DNA of 64,000 bases, from NCBI RefSeq assembly GCF_014647435.1, contig NZ_BMPE01000003.1, positions 186,001 to 250,000 of the forward strand, in the 5' to 3' direction. The notes beneath the pieces are model-generated. The model worked only from the letters and a program-made list of their open reading frames with translations. It made no database searches and was not told the origin of the DNA. Made by a program: the position numbers and the translations under genes. Positions 36,027-47,593 of the stretch are shown piece after piece; the stretch's first letter is position 1; the number at the start of each line of letters is the position of its first letter. The stretch is from Deinococcus radiotolerans. GTDB taxonomy: Bacteria; Deinococcota; Deinococci; Deinococcales; Deinococcaceae.

Positions 36027-36781
36027 GGACTGGGGCTCAGGAAACCCCAGCGGCGCAGGATCGCCTGCCCCTCCCGGCCCTTCACGAACGCCACGAACGC
36101 CCGCGCGGCCTCGGGGTTCGCGCTGCTCTGCACCACGCCCAGCGGGTACGCCGCGGTCTGGTTGAAGCGGGTGGGCAGCGGCACCACCCGCACCGATTTC
36201 TTCAGGGTAGGTGTCACGTCACTGGCGTACACAACGGCCGCGTCCGCCTCGCCCAGACTGACCTTCAGCGCCACCTGCCGCACGTTGCCTTCCTCGCTGA
36301 CCACGTTCTTCAGGGCGCGCGCCGCGAAGTCCTTCCCGTACGTGCCCGAACGGTCCACCGCCGCGAGCATCCGCCGGGTGTACTCCCCGACCGGTACGTT
36401 CGGTGCGGCCACGACCAGCCGCACGCCGCTGCCCGCCAGATCGCGCAGAGTGCGCACCTTGCCACTGCCTGCCGGCGCGATCACCGTCAGGCGGTTGCGG
36501 GCAAACACCTCGCGCGAGACCACCCCTCTGCCCAGCAGCGGCGTGAACTGCGCGTCGTTCGCGCTGGCGAACACGTCCGCGCGCGCGCCGCCCTCCAGCT
36601 GCGCGCGCAGCACCTGCGACCCGGCAAACTGGAAGGTCGTGCGGTGCCCCGTTCTCGCGTCGAACGCCCGGCCGATCTCTGTGAACGCGTCCGTCAGGGA
36701 CGACGCGGCGAACACGGTCAGGGACGCCGCGCCCGCAGTGGGGGAGAGCAGCAGCAGGGCCAGCAGGGTCAGTCGGTTCAT
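36023..36781 (-). CDS. modA: Molybdate ABC transporter substrate-binding protein
   Basis: The product has 252 residues with a signal peptide (MNRLTLLALLLLSPTAGA). The mature N terminus SLTVFAASSLTDAFTEI is the ModA signature; VFASANDAQF and QTAAYPLGVV follow in the expected places. It binds molybdate or tungstate in the periplasm. ATG at 36781 overlaps the stop of the regulator gene (ATGA), so regulator, receptor and permease are translated together. Confidence 0.93.
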   Translation of the reverse strand: MNRLTLLALLLLSPTAGAASLTVFAASSLTDAFTEIGRAFDARTGHRTTFQFAGSQVLRAQLEGGARADVFASANDAQFTPLLGRGVVSREVFARNRLTVIAPAGSGKVRTLRDLAGSGVRLVVAAPNVPVGEYTRRMLAAVDRSGTYGKDFAARALKNVVSEEGNVRQVALKVSLGEADAAVVYASDVTPTLKKSVRVVPLPTRFNQTAAYPLGVVQSSANPEAARAFVAFVKGREGQAILRRWGFLSPSP

Positions 36782-37896
36782 AGGTCCTCCAGGACGTTCA
36801 GCGGCGGGTCCAGGTGCTCCGCGCCCGCCGGGTCGTACCCGCCCAGGCTGCGCAGGTCCTCCTGGAAACTCAGGCTGCGCGCCGCGTTCAGCAGCGCCTG
36901 CACGCCCGGGTGCCCCAGGTGCCGCTCGGGTACCGCCAGGTCGAAGGCCTCCGCATGCAGCGGGAGGAAGTGCAGGCCGTACGCCCGCGCCGCCGAGCGG
37001 GGCCCTGGCGCCACGTCCGCGTGCCCGTGCCCCAGGGCCGCCGCGGCCTCCAGCGGCGTGGCGGCCAGCAGAGCCCCCGCATGCCGCGCCTCGCGGGCGG
37101 CGGCGCCGAGCCCGGCCTGCGTGAGCCACGTGTCCAGCAGGACCCGGCCCCCCGCGCCGGGCGCGCGCGTCACCAGCCGCAGCTCGGGCCGCGCCAGGTC
37201 CGCCACGCCCCCCACGGCCCGGGGATTCCCCGCCGCCACGATCAGGCCCTGCTCGGCCTGCCACAGGCGCAGCAGGCGCGCGCCGGGCAGTTCACGCGCC
37301 ACGACCTCGCGGTGCTGCTCGGCGCTGCCCAGGTGCAGGCCAGCGGCGTGCACCTCGCCCCGCGCCGCGGCCCACAGGGCGTCCAGACTGGCGCGCGGCA
37401 CCCACGCGGCGCGCTCCGGGCCGCTGACCCGCTCGCACAGCAGGTCCAGGGCCGGGTCGCAGCCGGCGATCAGCGCCGTGCGCGCCAGCGCCGCCCGCGC
37501 GCCCAGCACGTCCACCTCGGCCCTGTCTCCGGCCAGTGCGGTGACCGTTCCGTCGGCCGCGCGGCGCAGGCCCGTCTCGCCGGTCAGGGGCAGCGCCAGC
37601 CACCGGTCGTCCACGGCGGCCAGCCTCACGCGCGTGCCCACGCGGGCCGGACCCAGCGTCAGTGTGTGCAGGCGCGGGGCGCGCAGGCTGAACAGGTCCT
37701 CAACCAGGCACCCCAGTTCGCGGGCCAGCAGCAGGGCCAGCTGCGTGCCCGGCACGGCCGCCCCGGATTCGATCCGGCTGAGCGCCTGCCTGGAGATCCC
37801 CACCCGCTGGGCCAGCCCGGACAGTGTCTGCCCGGCACCTTCACGTTTTTCACGCAGGTGGCAGCTGAGCAGCGCGTCATGCCGGGTGTCCGTCAC
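36778..37896 (-). CDS. XRE-type regulator fused to a periplasmic-binding-like molybdate sensor domain
   Basis: The product has 372 residues. An N-terminal Cro/C1-type helix-turn-helix (LSGLAQRVGISRQALSRIESG) is followed by a 270-residue domain related to PBP-like ligand domains (VAAGNPRAVGGVADLARPELRLV; ALGHGHADVAPGPRSAA). Such fusions are one-component sensors, probably of molybdate here, since modA and modB follow with overlaps. I place the start at GTG 37896, because TTGACA-17-TACGTT ends six bases before it. An upstream ATG at 37971 would lie beyond the promoter. Confidence 0.82.
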   Translation of the reverse strand: MTDTRHDALLSCHLREKREGAGQTLSGLAQRVGISRQALSRIESGAAVPGTQLALLLARELGCLVEDLFSLRAPRLHTLTLGPARVGTRVRLAAVDDRWLALPLTGETGLRRAADGTVTALAGDRAEVDVLGARAALARTALIAGCDPALDLLCERVSGPERAAWVPRASLDALWAAARGEVHAAGLHLGSAEQHREVVARELPGARLLRLWQAEQGLIVAAGNPRAVGGVADLARPELRLVTRAPGAGGRVLLDTWLTQAGLGAAAREARHAGALLAATPLEAAAALGHGHADVAPGPRSAARAYGLHFLPLHAEAFDLAVPERHLGHPGVQALLNAARSLSFQEDLRSLGGYDPAGAEHLDPPLNVLEDL

Positions 37897-37931
37897 CCCC
37901 CGAACGTAAAGCCCACATGACTGACTGTCAA
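37897..37931 (-). promoter_or_regulatory. Strong leaderless promoter of the molybdate operon
   Basis: Minus strand: TTGACA (37926-37931), 17 bases, TACGTT (37903-37908), then six bases to the GTG. It is the closest to consensus in the window. Confidence 0.75.
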
Positions 37932-37975
37932 GGCGGCATTCCGCTGCGGGGGTGGGCAAGGTCAGACGCAACCAC

Positions 37976-37988
37976 TAGAGTGAAGCCC
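37976..37988 (+). promoter_or_regulatory. Leaderless-type -10 box for the GAF protein
   Basis: TAGAGT (37976-37981) lies seven bases before ATG 37989 and supports this start over an earlier in-frame ATG at 37917 that overlaps the divergent promoter. Confidence 0.55.
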
Positions 37989-39038
37989 ATGAGCGGCGCG
38001 CCACACCCTGCAGACGAGGCCCAACGCCTAATGGCCCTCGCGCACTACGGCATCCTCGACACCCCCCGCGAACCCCAGTTCGACCGCATCGTGCGCCTCG
38101 CCGCGCACCTGCTGCGCACCCCGGTCGCCACCATCAACTTCGTGGATCAGGCCCGCCAGTGGAGCAAGGCCAGCGTCGGCCTGAACGGCCGCACCGCCGA
38201 CCGCCAGGACTCCTTCTGCGCCTGGACCATCCTGAACGACCAGCCGACCGTCATCGAGAACGCGCCCGCCGACCCGCGCTTCTCACGAAACCCGATGGTC
38301 ACCGGCGACCCGCACATTCACATGTACGCCGGGGCGCCCCTGATCATGCCCAGCGGGCAGCGCATCGGCACGCTGTGCGTCACGGACCACCAGCCGCACC
38401 CCCTGAGTCCCAGTGACCTCCAGGCCCTTCAGGACCTCGCGGCCCTCGTCGTGACCGAACTTGAACTGCGGTCCTACCAGCAGCGCCTGAGTCTCTCGCT
38501 GGCCGCCCAGCGGGAACACAGCAGCGAACTGCAACGCAGCCTCGAACAGGCCCAGGCCCTCACCGGCATTCATCAGCTGTTCGACCTAGACCTCGACCCA
38601 CGGGACGCGCTGCTGGCCGTCACCGGACTGCTGGGCGGCGCCCTCGACGCGGACCAGGCCGGCTTCAGCGTCACGCAGGGCGACAGCGTCACCGTGGACC
38701 TCAGTCCTGTACGGGCCGCCACGGCCATAGACACGACCGGCGAGACGGCGCAACTCATCACGGCGCTCGGCCTGCACGGCGCGCGCAGCCCGCTGTACAT
38801 CGACGATCTGCCGGCACTGGCCCGGGCGCGTGGCGTGCCCGCCAGCGACCACATCGCGCAGATCGCGGTCATTCCGGCCGGGCACGACCCGCACGGCGCG
38901 TCCCACCTGCTCGTCACGCGCCGCAAGGACCACCCCGTCGCGCACTGGCGGCCCTCGGACCGCAACCTTTTGGAAGCGACCGGCCGCGCCGCGCAGCAGA
39001 TGCTGGACCACCAGCAGGCCCGCGGCACGCAGGCCTGA
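37989..39038 (+). CDS. GAF-domain signalling protein without obvious output domain
   Basis: The product has 349 residues. The first GAF domain (about 10-165) has the common LMALAHYGILDTPREPQFDRIVRLAAHLL opening and PVATINFVDQARQWSKASVG. A helical linker leads to a second, weaker GAF-like region (about 190-345). Neither a GGDEF, a kinase nor a DNA-binding domain is seen, so it may pass its signal to a partner. It is divergent from the molybdate operon, with 92 bases between starts. Confidence 0.8.
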   Translation: MSGAPHPADEAQRLMALAHYGILDTPREPQFDRIVRLAAHLLRTPVATINFVDQARQWSKASVGLNGRTADRQDSFCAWTILNDQPTVIENAPADPRFSRNPMVTGDPHIHMYAGAPLIMPSGQRIGTLCVTDHQPHPLSPSDLQALQDLAALVVTELELRSYQQRLSLSLAAQREHSSELQRSLEQAQALTGIHQLFDLDLDPRDALLAVTGLLGGALDADQAGFSVTQGDSVTVDLSPVRAATAIDTTGETAQLITALGLHGARSPLYIDDLPALARARGVPASDHIAQIAVIPAGHDPHGASHLLVTRRKDHPVAHWRPSDRNLLEATGRAAQQMLDHQQARGTQA

Positions 39039-39050
39039 CCGGGGCCCCGG

Positions 39051-40253
39051 TCAGGTGGTCTGGAACTGAGCGCGCTGCACGTGCTGTAGGGCGTCCAGCA
39101 CGTCCCGCACCAGATCCCGGGGCTCCTCGATGCCCACGCTCAGGCGCACCAGGCCGGGCGTGACCCCCTGGCGGCGCAGGGCTTTCTCGCCCAGCAGGTG
39201 GTGCGTGGTGCTGCCCGGGTGGCACGACAGGCTCTCCACGTCGCCCAGACTGACGGCCTGCGTGAACAGCCGCAGGTGATTCAGGAACGTGAACGCCGCG
39301 CCCTGCGAGCCCAGGTCCAGGCTGACCAGCCCGCCAAAGCCGCTCATCTGTCGCGCGGCCACCGCGTGCCCCGGATGCCCCGGCAGACCCGGGTAGTGCA
39401 GCGCATGCAGCGCCGGGTGCCCGGCCAGGGCCTCGGCCAGCGTCTGCGCGCCCTCGCAGTGGGCCTGCATGCGCAGCGGCAGGGTCTTCATGCCGCGCAG
39501 GAACAGGTACGCCTCGAAGGGCCCCAGGGCCGCCCCGACGTGCCGCAGCCCGATGCCGCGCAGTTCCGCCAGCAGGTCCTGCGACCCGGCCACGACGCCC
39601 CCGATGGCGTCCCCGTGCCCCCCGAGGTACTTGGTGGCGCTGTGCATCACGAGGTCAATGCCGTGCTCGGCGGGCCGGGTCAGGGCCGGGGTGCTGAAGG
39701 TGTTGTCCGCAACCGTCAGCGCCCCGCACGCTTGGGCGGCGCGGGCCACCCGGGCCAGGTCCACGATATCCAGCGCAGGGTTCGTGGGCGTCTCCACCCA
39801 GATCAGGCGCGTGGCCGGGCCGCTCAGCGCCTCCACGGCCGCCTCGTCCGCCGCCTCGCGGACCGTCACGCCGAAGCGCGCAGCGACCTCGTGCAGGAAA
39901 CCGGTCGTGCCGCCGTACAGGGGCGCCACGAAGATCACCTCATCGCCGGGGCGCAGCAGCGTCAGGCACAGGGCGGACACGGCGCCCATGCCGCTGGCGA
40001 ACGCCACGGCGTCCGGCAGGCCCTCCAGGCTGGCGACCTTTTCCTCGAACGCCCGCACGGTCGGGTTGGAGAGCCGCGAGTAGAAGAACCCGGCCTCCTC
40101 CCCGGCGAACAGCCGCGCGCCCCGCTCGGCGCTGCCGTACCCGAAGGTCGAGGTGGCGTAGATGGGTGTCGCGTGCGCCCCGGTGGCGGGGTCCAGCCCG
40201 TGCCCGGCGTGCACGGCCCGCGTCCGGAACGCGTGGTCTGAATTGTGGCTCAT
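39051..40253 (-). CDS. PLP-dependent trans-sulfuration enzyme (cystathionine/methionine gamma-lyase family)
   Basis: The product has 400 residues. The PLP lysine is Lys208 in SATKYLGGHGD; other signatures are FASGMGAVSALCLTLLRPGD, PLYGGTTGF and VETPTNP. The position of the methionine gamma-lyase cysteine (after Tyr113-Gly) is Gly here, so cystathionine gamma-lyase, O-acetylhomoserine sulfhydrylase or cystathionine gamma-synthase are as likely. ATG at 40253 is supported by TAGCAT five bases upstream; the frame runs further but without a promoter. It is divergent from the MATE exporter. Confidence 0.88.
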   Translation of the reverse strand: MSHNSDHAFRTRAVHAGHGLDPATGAHATPIYATSTFGYGSAERGARLFAGEEAGFFYSRLSNPTVRAFEEKVASLEGLPDAVAFASGMGAVSALCLTLLRPGDEVIFVAPLYGGTTGFLHEVAARFGVTVREAADEAAVEALSGPATRLIWVETPTNPALDIVDLARVARAAQACGALTVADNTFSTPALTRPAEHGIDLVMHSATKYLGGHGDAIGGVVAGSQDLLAELRGIGLRHVGAALGPFEAYLFLRGMKTLPLRMQAHCEGAQTLAEALAGHPALHALHYPGLPGHPGHAVAARQMSGFGGLVSLDLGSQGAAFTFLNHLRLFTQAVSLGDVESLSCHPGSTTHHLLGEKALRRQGVTPGLVRLSVGIEEPRDLVRDVLDALQHVQRAQFQTT

Positions 40254-40264
40254 GCCGCATGCTA
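40254..40264 (-). promoter_or_regulatory. Leaderless-type -10 box of the trans-sulfuration gene
   Basis: TAGCAT (40259-40264, minus strand) is five bases before the ATG. Confidence 0.5.
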
Positions 40265-40353
40265 GCGCCCCGGGCAAACGGGCGTTCGTTCGTCCGCGCC
40301 ACGCGCAGCCGGGGCGTCCCGCGCAGCCGATCACCTGCCGCGCCGCGGGCGCC

Positions 40354-40365
40354 TATCCTGACCCA
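40354..40365 (+). promoter_or_regulatory. Leaderless-type -10 box of the MATE gene
   Basis: TATCCT (40354-40359) is six bases before the GTG at 40366 and decides this start. Confidence 0.55.
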
Positions 40366-41724
40366 GTGACGGACCTCAGCCCGACCCACCTCCGCCACGA
40401 GACCCGCCACCTGCTGCGCCTCGCCGCGCCCGTGATCGTCTCGCAGTTCAGCCTCAACGCCCTGGCCCTGATCAGCACCGCCGTGATCGGCCGGCTGGGC
40501 GAAACCCAGCTGGCCGCCGTCGCCTACGCCAGCGCCACGTACTACCTGGGCTTCATCGTCCTGGTCGGCGTGATGCTGTCCGTCGGCCCGCGCGTGGCCG
40601 CCGCGCACGGCGCCGCCGACCCGCGCGGCGTGGCCCGCACCACCCGCGCCGGCCTGCTGCTCGCCGCGCTGCTGGCCGCCCTGTTCCTGCCCCTGGCGTA
40701 CCTGGCCGCCCAGCTGATCGGCCCGCACGCGCCCGGCGGCATCCGCGGGGACCTGGCCGCCACGTACCTGCGGCTGTACGCCCTGGGCATGCCCGCCACG
40801 CTGATCTTCAGCGCCCTGCGCGGCGCGCTGGAGGGCACCGGGCAGCCGCGGCCCGTGACCGCCGTCGCCCTGAGCGCCGTGGCCCTGGCCGCCGCCCTGA
40901 GCCCCGCCCTGGCCTTCGGGTGGGGCCCGCTGCCCACCCTGGGCGTGGCGGGCGCGGCCCTGGCCACCGTCAGCGCCTCGTGGTTCAGCGCGGGTGCGCT
41001 GGCCTGGGTCGCGCGCCGCCGCCTGCCCCGCCAGCCGGTGCCCCGCGCCGAGGTGCTGAATGAGCTGCGCGCCCTGCTGCGGCTGGGCTGGCCCATCGGC
41101 CTGACCCTGGGCGCAGAGGGCGGTCTGTTCACCGTCACCAGCCTGCTCATGGCCCGCTTCGGCCCGCAGGCCCTCGCGGCGCACAACGTGGCCCTTCAGG
41201 TCATCACGGCCGTGTTCATGGTGCCGCTGGGCCTGGCCACCGCCACCGGCATCCGCGTCGCGCAGCACGCCGGCGCGGGCGACCTGCGCCGCTCCCGGCA
41301 GGCCGGACTGCTTGGCATGGCCCTGGCCGTGCTGATCATGCTGACCGTCAGCCTCACGTACATCTTCAGTCCGAACGCCGTGATCGGCGTGTTCCTGAAC
41401 GTGAACGACCCGGCGAACACGGCGGTCGTGCGCGGGGCGGCCAGCCTGCTGCTGATCGCCACGCTGTTCCAGGCCTTCGACGGCCTTCAGGTCACCGCGA
41501 ACAGCGCGCTGCGCGGCCTGCAGGACACCCGCTGGCCGCTGCTGATCTCCCTGGCGGCGTACTGGCTGATCGGACTGGGCAGCGGTTCACTCCTGGCGTT
41601 CGGCCTGCACCTGGGCCCCCGCGGCCTGTGGTTCGGCCTGACCGCCGGCCTGTGCTTCGCGGGCGCGACCCTGCTGGCCCGCTTCCTGCGCCGCACCCAC
41701 CCGGACCGGGCTCGCGCGGCCTGA
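40366..41724 (+). CDS. MATE-family efflux transporter
   Basis: The product has 452 residues with about twelve membrane helices in two halves. LAAPVIVSQFSLNALALISTAVIGRLGE is the N-terminal MATE signature and LALLRLGWPIGLTLGAEGGLFTVTSLLMARFG-like sequence starts the second half. It exports cationic drugs or metabolites using Na+ or H+. The GTG start is supported by the -10 box; an upstream in-frame ATG at 40162 lies inside the divergent gene. 79 bases separate it from the cyd operon. Confidence 0.9.
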   Translation: MTDLSPTHLRHETRHLLRLAAPVIVSQFSLNALALISTAVIGRLGETQLAAVAYASATYYLGFIVLVGVMLSVGPRVAAAHGAADPRGVARTTRAGLLLAALLAALFLPLAYLAAQLIGPHAPGGIRGDLAATYLRLYALGMPATLIFSALRGALEGTGQPRPVTAVALSAVALAAALSPALAFGWGPLPTLGVAGAALATVSASWFSAGALAWVARRRLPRQPVPRAEVLNELRALLRLGWPIGLTLGAEGGLFTVTSLLMARFGPQALAAHNVALQVITAVFMVPLGLATATGIRVAQHAGAGDLRRSRQAGLLGMALAVLIMLTVSLTYIFSPNAVIGVFLNVNDPANTAVVRGAASLLLIATLFQAFDGLQVTANSALRGLQDTRWPLLISLAAYWLIGLGSGSLLAFGLHLGPRGLWFGLTAGLCFAGATLLARFLRRTHPDRARAA

Positions 41725-41803
41725 ACAGCCCGGCCGCCGCGCATGTGAAATTCAGGACGTGCGCCCCTCGCGTTGCCCCCCGCCCGGAGCGCAGGCTGTA
41801 CCC

Positions 41804-43471
41804 ATGACCGTGTCCACCCCCTCACGGCTGAACCGCCCGCGCCCCCCGGCCCCCCCCGGACGCGCCGAGGTGCGCGGCGTCCTGAACGCTCCCCCCGGCG
41901 TGCGCGGCCCGCTGGTCTGGAGTGCCGCCCTGAGCCTGCTGGGCGCGCTGGGCACCGCGCTGGCCTTCGTGCTGGCCGCGCAGGTGATCGCGGGCGTGCT
42001 CACGCCTCCCGCCCGGTGGCCGGAGCCCGGCCACGTGCTGGGCCTCGCCCTGGGCCTGGGGCTGCGCGCCGTGACGGGCGCGGCGCGTGAGGCGCTGGCG
42101 CAGCGGCTGGCCACCCACGCCACCGCGTTTCAGCGCGACCGCCTCACGGCGCGGCTGCTCGCCCTGGGTCCCGTGGCCCTCGCCAGCCGCCGCGCCGCCG
42201 ACCTCGTGACCCTCAGTAGCGAACTGGGTCCGCGCCTCACGCCGTACTACGCGCGCTTCCTGCCGGGCCGCGCCCACGCGGCCATCAGCGCCCTGGTGGC
42301 CCTGGCGGTCACGGCGTGGCTGGACCCGGCCACGGCCGGGCTGCTGCTCGTGACCGGCCCGCTGACCGTGGTGTTCCTGTACCTCGTAGGGCTCGCCACG
42401 CACGCGGCCACGCAGGCGCAGTGGACGCGGCACACCCGGCTCGCGGCGCGCCTGCTCACCCTGACGCGGCACCTGCCCACCCTGCACGCCTTCGGGGCAG
42501 TCCCCACCTACCGGGACGTGCTGGTGCGCTCGGCGGGCGCGCACCGCGAGGCGACCCTGCGCGTGCTGCGCGTGGCGTTCCTGTCCGGCTTCGTGATGGA
42601 GTTCGGCGCGACCCTCGCCACCGCGCTGGTGGCCGTGTGGATTGGCGTGCGCCTGTTCGGCGGCGAGGCGACCCTGGCCCCCACCCTAGCCGCCCTGATG
42701 CTGGTCCCGGAGTTCTTCGGGCCGCTGCGGCAACTGGGCGCCGACCGCCACGCGGCGCTGGACGCCGAACCGCTGGCCCGCGACCTGGCCGACCTCGCAG
42801 CCGTGCCCGGTGCACCCCAGGGCGCGCGGGACATCTCCAAGGGCGCTCCAGAGGTGACCTTCACGCAGGCGCGGGCCGCTCTGCCAGGCATCACCGCCAC
42901 CCTGAGCGGCACCGTGCGCAGCGGCGAACACGTCGCCCTGCGCGGCCCGAGCGGCGTGGGCAAGAGTGCCCTGCTGCACGCCCTGGGAAAATTCGTCGCC
43001 CACGCGGGCGAGGTGAGAGTGAACGGCGTCCCACTCGATGAACTCAGCGCACCGGCGTGGGCGGGGCAGGTCGCGCTGGTGCCGCAGGCGCCGCGCCTGC
43101 TGGCGGCGAGCGTGCGCGACAACCTGCGGGTCGCTGCCCCCGACGCGGACGACGCGGCCCTGTGGCCCGTCCTGCGGCACGTGGACCTGGAAGGCGTGAT
43201 CAGGGCGCTGCCCGGCACGCTGGACGCCCCGCTGGGCGAGGGCGGCACCCGCCTGTCCGGTGGGGAGACGGCGCGGCTGGCCCTGGCGCGCGCGCTGCTG
43301 TCCGGCGCGGACCTGCTGCTGCTTGATGAGGTCACTGCGCATCTGGATGAGGACACGGCGCGGGCCCTCCACGCGCTGATCGGCCGGGCCGCTCCGGGAA
43401 GGACGGTCCTGCTCGTCACGCACCGCGACCCCCCGACCGGCTGGCGCAGCCTGACGTTGGAGGCCCCATGA
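41804..43471 (+). CDS. cydD: CydD-like ABC exporter subunit for cytochrome bd assembly
   Basis: The product has 555 residues. An N-terminal six-helix exporter domain is followed by an ATPase domain with Walker A GPSGVGKS, signature [15 protein letters not shown] and Walker [13 protein letters not shown]. CydDC exports thiols (glutathione or cysteine) or acts on haem to support cytochrome bd. The context, directly before cydC and cydAB with overlaps, settles the assignment; D versus C follows the usual order only. ATG at 41804. Confidence 0.88.
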   Translation: MTVSTPSRLNRPRPPAPPGRAEVRGVLNAPPGVRGPLVWSAALSLLGALGTALAFVLAAQVIAGVLTPPARWPEPGHVLGLALGLGLRAVTGAAREALAQRLATHATAFQRDRLTARLLALGPVALASRRAADLVTLSSELGPRLTPYYARFLPGRAHAAISALVALAVTAWLDPATAGLLLVTGPLTVVFLYLVGLATHAATQAQWTRHTRLAARLLTLTRHLPTLHAFGAVPTYRDVLVRSAGAHREATLRVLRVAFLSGFVMEFGATLATALVAVWIGVRLFGGEATLAPTLAALMLVPEFFGPLRQLGADRHAALDAEPLARDLADLAAVPGAPQGARDISKGAPEVTFTQARAALPGITATLSGTVRSGEHVALRGPSGVGKSALLHALGKFVAHAGEVRVNGVPLDELSAPAWAGQVALVPQAPRLLAASVRDNLRVAAPDADDAALWPVLRHVDLEGVIRALPGTLDAPLGEGGTRLSGGETARLALARALLSGADLLLLDEVTAHLDEDTARALHALIGRAAPGRTVLLVTHRDPPTGWRSLTLEAP

Positions 43472-45108
43472 CGGGCGGCGTGACCCGCGCGGGCCGCTGG
43501 CGCCCCTTCATCCTCCCGGTGCTGCTGGGCGTCGCGGCGACCCTGGCGGGTGTGGCGCTGGCGGGCGCCTCGGGTCGTCTGATCGCCCGCGCGGCGCTGC
43601 GGCCCGAGGTGTTCCTGAGCCTCACGCTGCTCGTGACGCTGGTGCGGGCCCTGGGCGTGGGCCGCGCGGGCCTGCGCTACGCCGAACGTCTCACCGGGCA
43701 CGCCGCCGCCCTGAAGGCCGGAGAGGCGCAGCGCGCGGCACTGTTCGACCGCGTGGCCCGCTTCGGGCGGGACCTGCTGGCCCGCGAACGCAGCGGCGAC
43801 CTGCTCTCGCGCAGCGGCGCCGACCTGGACGCGCGGCAGTTCGCGGCGCTGCGCGTGACGCTGCCGCTGCTGGGCTTCGCGGGCGCCACACTCCTGGCGG
43901 GTGGCTGGCTGCTGAGCCTGGACGCCGGGCTGGGCCTGAGCGTGCTGGGCCCGCTGCTGCTGGCCGCGGCGCTGCCCGGGCTGGCCCGCACCTGGGCGGC
44001 CGCGCTGGCCCGCGAGGAGGCCCACCTGGCGCGCGAGCACGGCGCGGCGCTGCTGGACGCGCTGAGTGCCAGTGCAGACGGCGCGGCGCGGCTGTGGGGG
44101 CCACGACTGGCCCACCTGAGTGCCGGACTGCGCCGGGTGACGCAAGCACAGGGCCGCCTCCAGACCGGCCTGACGCTGGGCCGCGAGGCGCTGTTCGCCC
44201 TGAGTTTCACGCTGGTGCTCACGCGCGGCCTGACCCTGGTCGAATCGGGCGCGCTGGGTGGGGCGTGGCTGGCGGCGGTGGTGCTGCTGGCCGCCGCCAG
44301 CTTCGACGCACTGACCCCACTGGCGCTGGTGCCCGGCGCGCACGCGGCGGCGCAGGCCGCGCGGGAACGCGACGATGAACTGGCCGCCGTGCAGCCCGCC
44401 GTGACAGAACCCCGCGACCCCGCTTCAGTTCCGGATGGTCCGCTGCCCCTGGCACTGGAGGGCGTGCGCGTCACGCGGGGCGGGCGGGACCCGCTGCGGG
44501 ACGTGACCCTGCACCTCCCGGCGGGGGCGCGCGTGGCCGTCACCGGTCCAAGCGGCGCGGGCAAGAGCACGCTGCTGGGCCTGATCAGCCGCGACCTCGA
44601 CCCCACCGCCGGGCGCGTCACGCTGGGCGGCACCGACCTGCGCGCACTGGCCCTGGCTGACCTGCGTGCCCGCCTGAGCCTGCACGAGCAGGACGCCCCG
44701 CTGCTGGACGGCACCGTCGAGGAGAACCTGCGCCTGGGTGGCCCGCACGCGCCCCCGGAGCGGCTGCGGGAGCTGCTGGACGACCTCGGCCTGGAGGATC
44801 TGACCCTGGACACCTGGGTTGGTGAGGGCGGCACGCGCCTGTCCGGCGGTCAGCGCGCCCGCGTGAGTCTGGCCCGCGCGCTCCTCAAACCCGCGGACGT
44901 GCTGCTGCTGGACGAACCCACCGCTCACCTCGACCCGGACACCGAGGCCCGCGTGCTGCGCGTCATTCACCGTGAGTGCGCCGGACGCAGCCTGCTGCTC
45001 GTCACCCACCGGCCCGCCCCGCTGGCCCTGGCCGATCAGGTCTATCGGCTCCAGGACGGCCACCTGCACCCACTGCCTGCCGCCTCCACCCACAGGAAGG
45101 TCATATGA
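43468..45108 (+). CDS. cydC: CydC-like ABC exporter subunit
   Basis: The product has 546 residues. It is the partner of the previous gene, overlapping it by four bases (ATGA). It has a membrane domain at residues about 1-290 and an ATPase with [24 protein letters not shown] and [13 protein letters not shown]. The two halves assemble into a heterodimeric exporter. The stop overlaps the cydA ATG. Confidence 0.9.
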   Translation: MTGGVTRAGRWRPFILPVLLGVAATLAGVALAGASGRLIARAALRPEVFLSLTLLVTLVRALGVGRAGLRYAERLTGHAAALKAGEAQRAALFDRVARFGRDLLARERSGDLLSRSGADLDARQFAALRVTLPLLGFAGATLLAGGWLLSLDAGLGLSVLGPLLLAAALPGLARTWAAALAREEAHLAREHGAALLDALSASADGAARLWGPRLAHLSAGLRRVTQAQGRLQTGLTLGREALFALSFTLVLTRGLTLVESGALGGAWLAAVVLLAAASFDALTPLALVPGAHAAAQAARERDDELAAVQPAVTEPRDPASVPDGPLPLALEGVRVTRGGRDPLRDVTLHLPAGARVAVTGPSGAGKSTLLGLISRDLDPTAGRVTLGGTDLRALALADLRARLSLHEQDAPLLDGTVEENLRLGGPHAPPERLRELLDDLGLEDLTLDTWVGEGGTRLSGGQRARVSLARALLKPADVLLLDEPTAHLDPDTEARVLRVIHRECAGRSLLLVTHRPAPLALADQVYRLQDGHLHPLPAASTHRKVI

Positions 45109-46516
45109 ACGAGATCCTGGGCTTCTCCACGCTGGACCTGTCGCGCTTCCAGTTCGCCACCACGAGCATCTTCCACTACTTCTTCGTGCCCTTCACCGTG
45201 GGCTTCGCGCTGATCATCGCGGTATTACAGACCCTGGCCTACCGCAGTGGTGATCCGAAACTGGAGAATCTCACGCGCTTCTTCGGGCACCTGTTCTTCA
45301 TCAACTTCGCCGTGGGCGTTGTGACCGGCATCGTGCAGGAATTCCAGTTCGGCATGAACTGGCAGGGCTTCTCGAACTTCGTCGGGAACATCTTCGGCAT
45401 CCCACTGGCGCTGGAAGTGCTGATGGCCTTCTTCCTCGAGAGCACCTTCCTGGGCCTGTGGTGGTTCGGCAAGGACCGCATCCCCGCCTGGGCGAGCCTC
45501 GCGAGCATCTGGATCGTCGCCGCCGGGACGACCATCAGCGCCTTCTGGATCATCATCGCCAACGCCTGGATGCAGCACCCGGTGGGCTTCGAGATCAAGA
45601 ACGGCCGCGCGGTGATGACCAACGCCTGGGCGATCGTCACCAACCCCAAGGGCCTGGAATGGTTCGCGCACATCTGGGCGGGCAGCCTGACCGTCGCGGC
45701 GTTCTTCGTGCTGGCCGTCAGTGCCTACCACCTGCGCCGCCGCGCGAACGTCGAGGCGTTCCGCGTCAGCTTCCGCGTGGCGCTGATCACCGCGCTGATC
45801 GGTTCGGGCGGCGTGATCCTGGCCGGGCATGAGCAGGGCCAGAGCGCCGTGCGCGACCAGCCCATGAAGTACGCCGCGTTCAGCGCCCTGTGGGACACGC
45901 CGGACGGCAATCAGATGCCTGAGAGCCTCATCGCGCTGCCCAGCAACGCCGCGCGCGAGAACCGCTTCGAACTGAGTGTGCCGTACGTCGGGTCGTTCCT
46001 GGCGTTCAACAACTTCAGCGAGAAAGCCAAAGGCATCAACGACCTCCAGAAGGAGTACGAGGCGAAGTACGGCCCCGGCAACTACACGCCGTGGGTGTGG
46101 CCGGTGTACTGGTCGTTCCGCGTGATGGTGGGGCTGGGCTTTCTGATGCTGCTCGTGACCCTGGTGTACGTGTGGCGCTGGCGGCAGGGCAAACTCGACG
46201 ATCCGGGGCGGCTGTACCCGCTGCTGCTGGCCATGCCGCTCGCACCGCATCTGGCGAACTTCAGCGGGTGGATCGCCACCGAGATGGGGCGCCAGCCGTG
46301 GATCGTGCAGGGCCTGCTGCGCACCGGGGACGCCGTGAGTCAGCTGAACCCGCTGTGGGTGCTGCTGTCGCTGGCAGCGTTCTGGGTGGTGTACCTGACG
46401 CTGATCGGACTGGACGTGTTCCTGCTGACCCGCACCGCCCGCGCCGGGATGCATGAACCGGACGTCGAGACGCCCTCGGTGCCCGCCCCCGACTACGTCC
46501 CTGAAGGAGCGCGCGC

Positions 46517-46520
<4 letters not shown>
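45105..46520 (+). CDS. cydA: Cytochrome bd ubiquinol/menaquinol oxidase subunit I
   Basis: The product has 471 residues. It holds the haems and oxidises quinol, reducing oxygen to water. It has the haem-ligand region [40 protein letters not shown] and [12 protein letters not shown], with no long insertion in the Q-loop, so it is the short type. Length is typical for that type. A good AGGAAGG site lies four bases before the ATG. Oxygen affinity of bd oxidases suits low-oxygen or stress conditions. Confidence 0.96.
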
Positions 46521-47551
<1,031 letters not shown>

Positions 47552-47564
47552 GTCAGGTGCCCAG

Positions 47565-47593
47565 CCCCGGCGGAACGCGGCGTCAGGCCGGGG
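47565..47593. terminator. Stem-loop between convergent genes
   Basis: CCCCGGC (47565-47571) pairs with GCCGGGG (47587-47593). There is no T-run; it sits between the cydB stop and the convergent methyltransferase stop. Confidence 0.35.
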
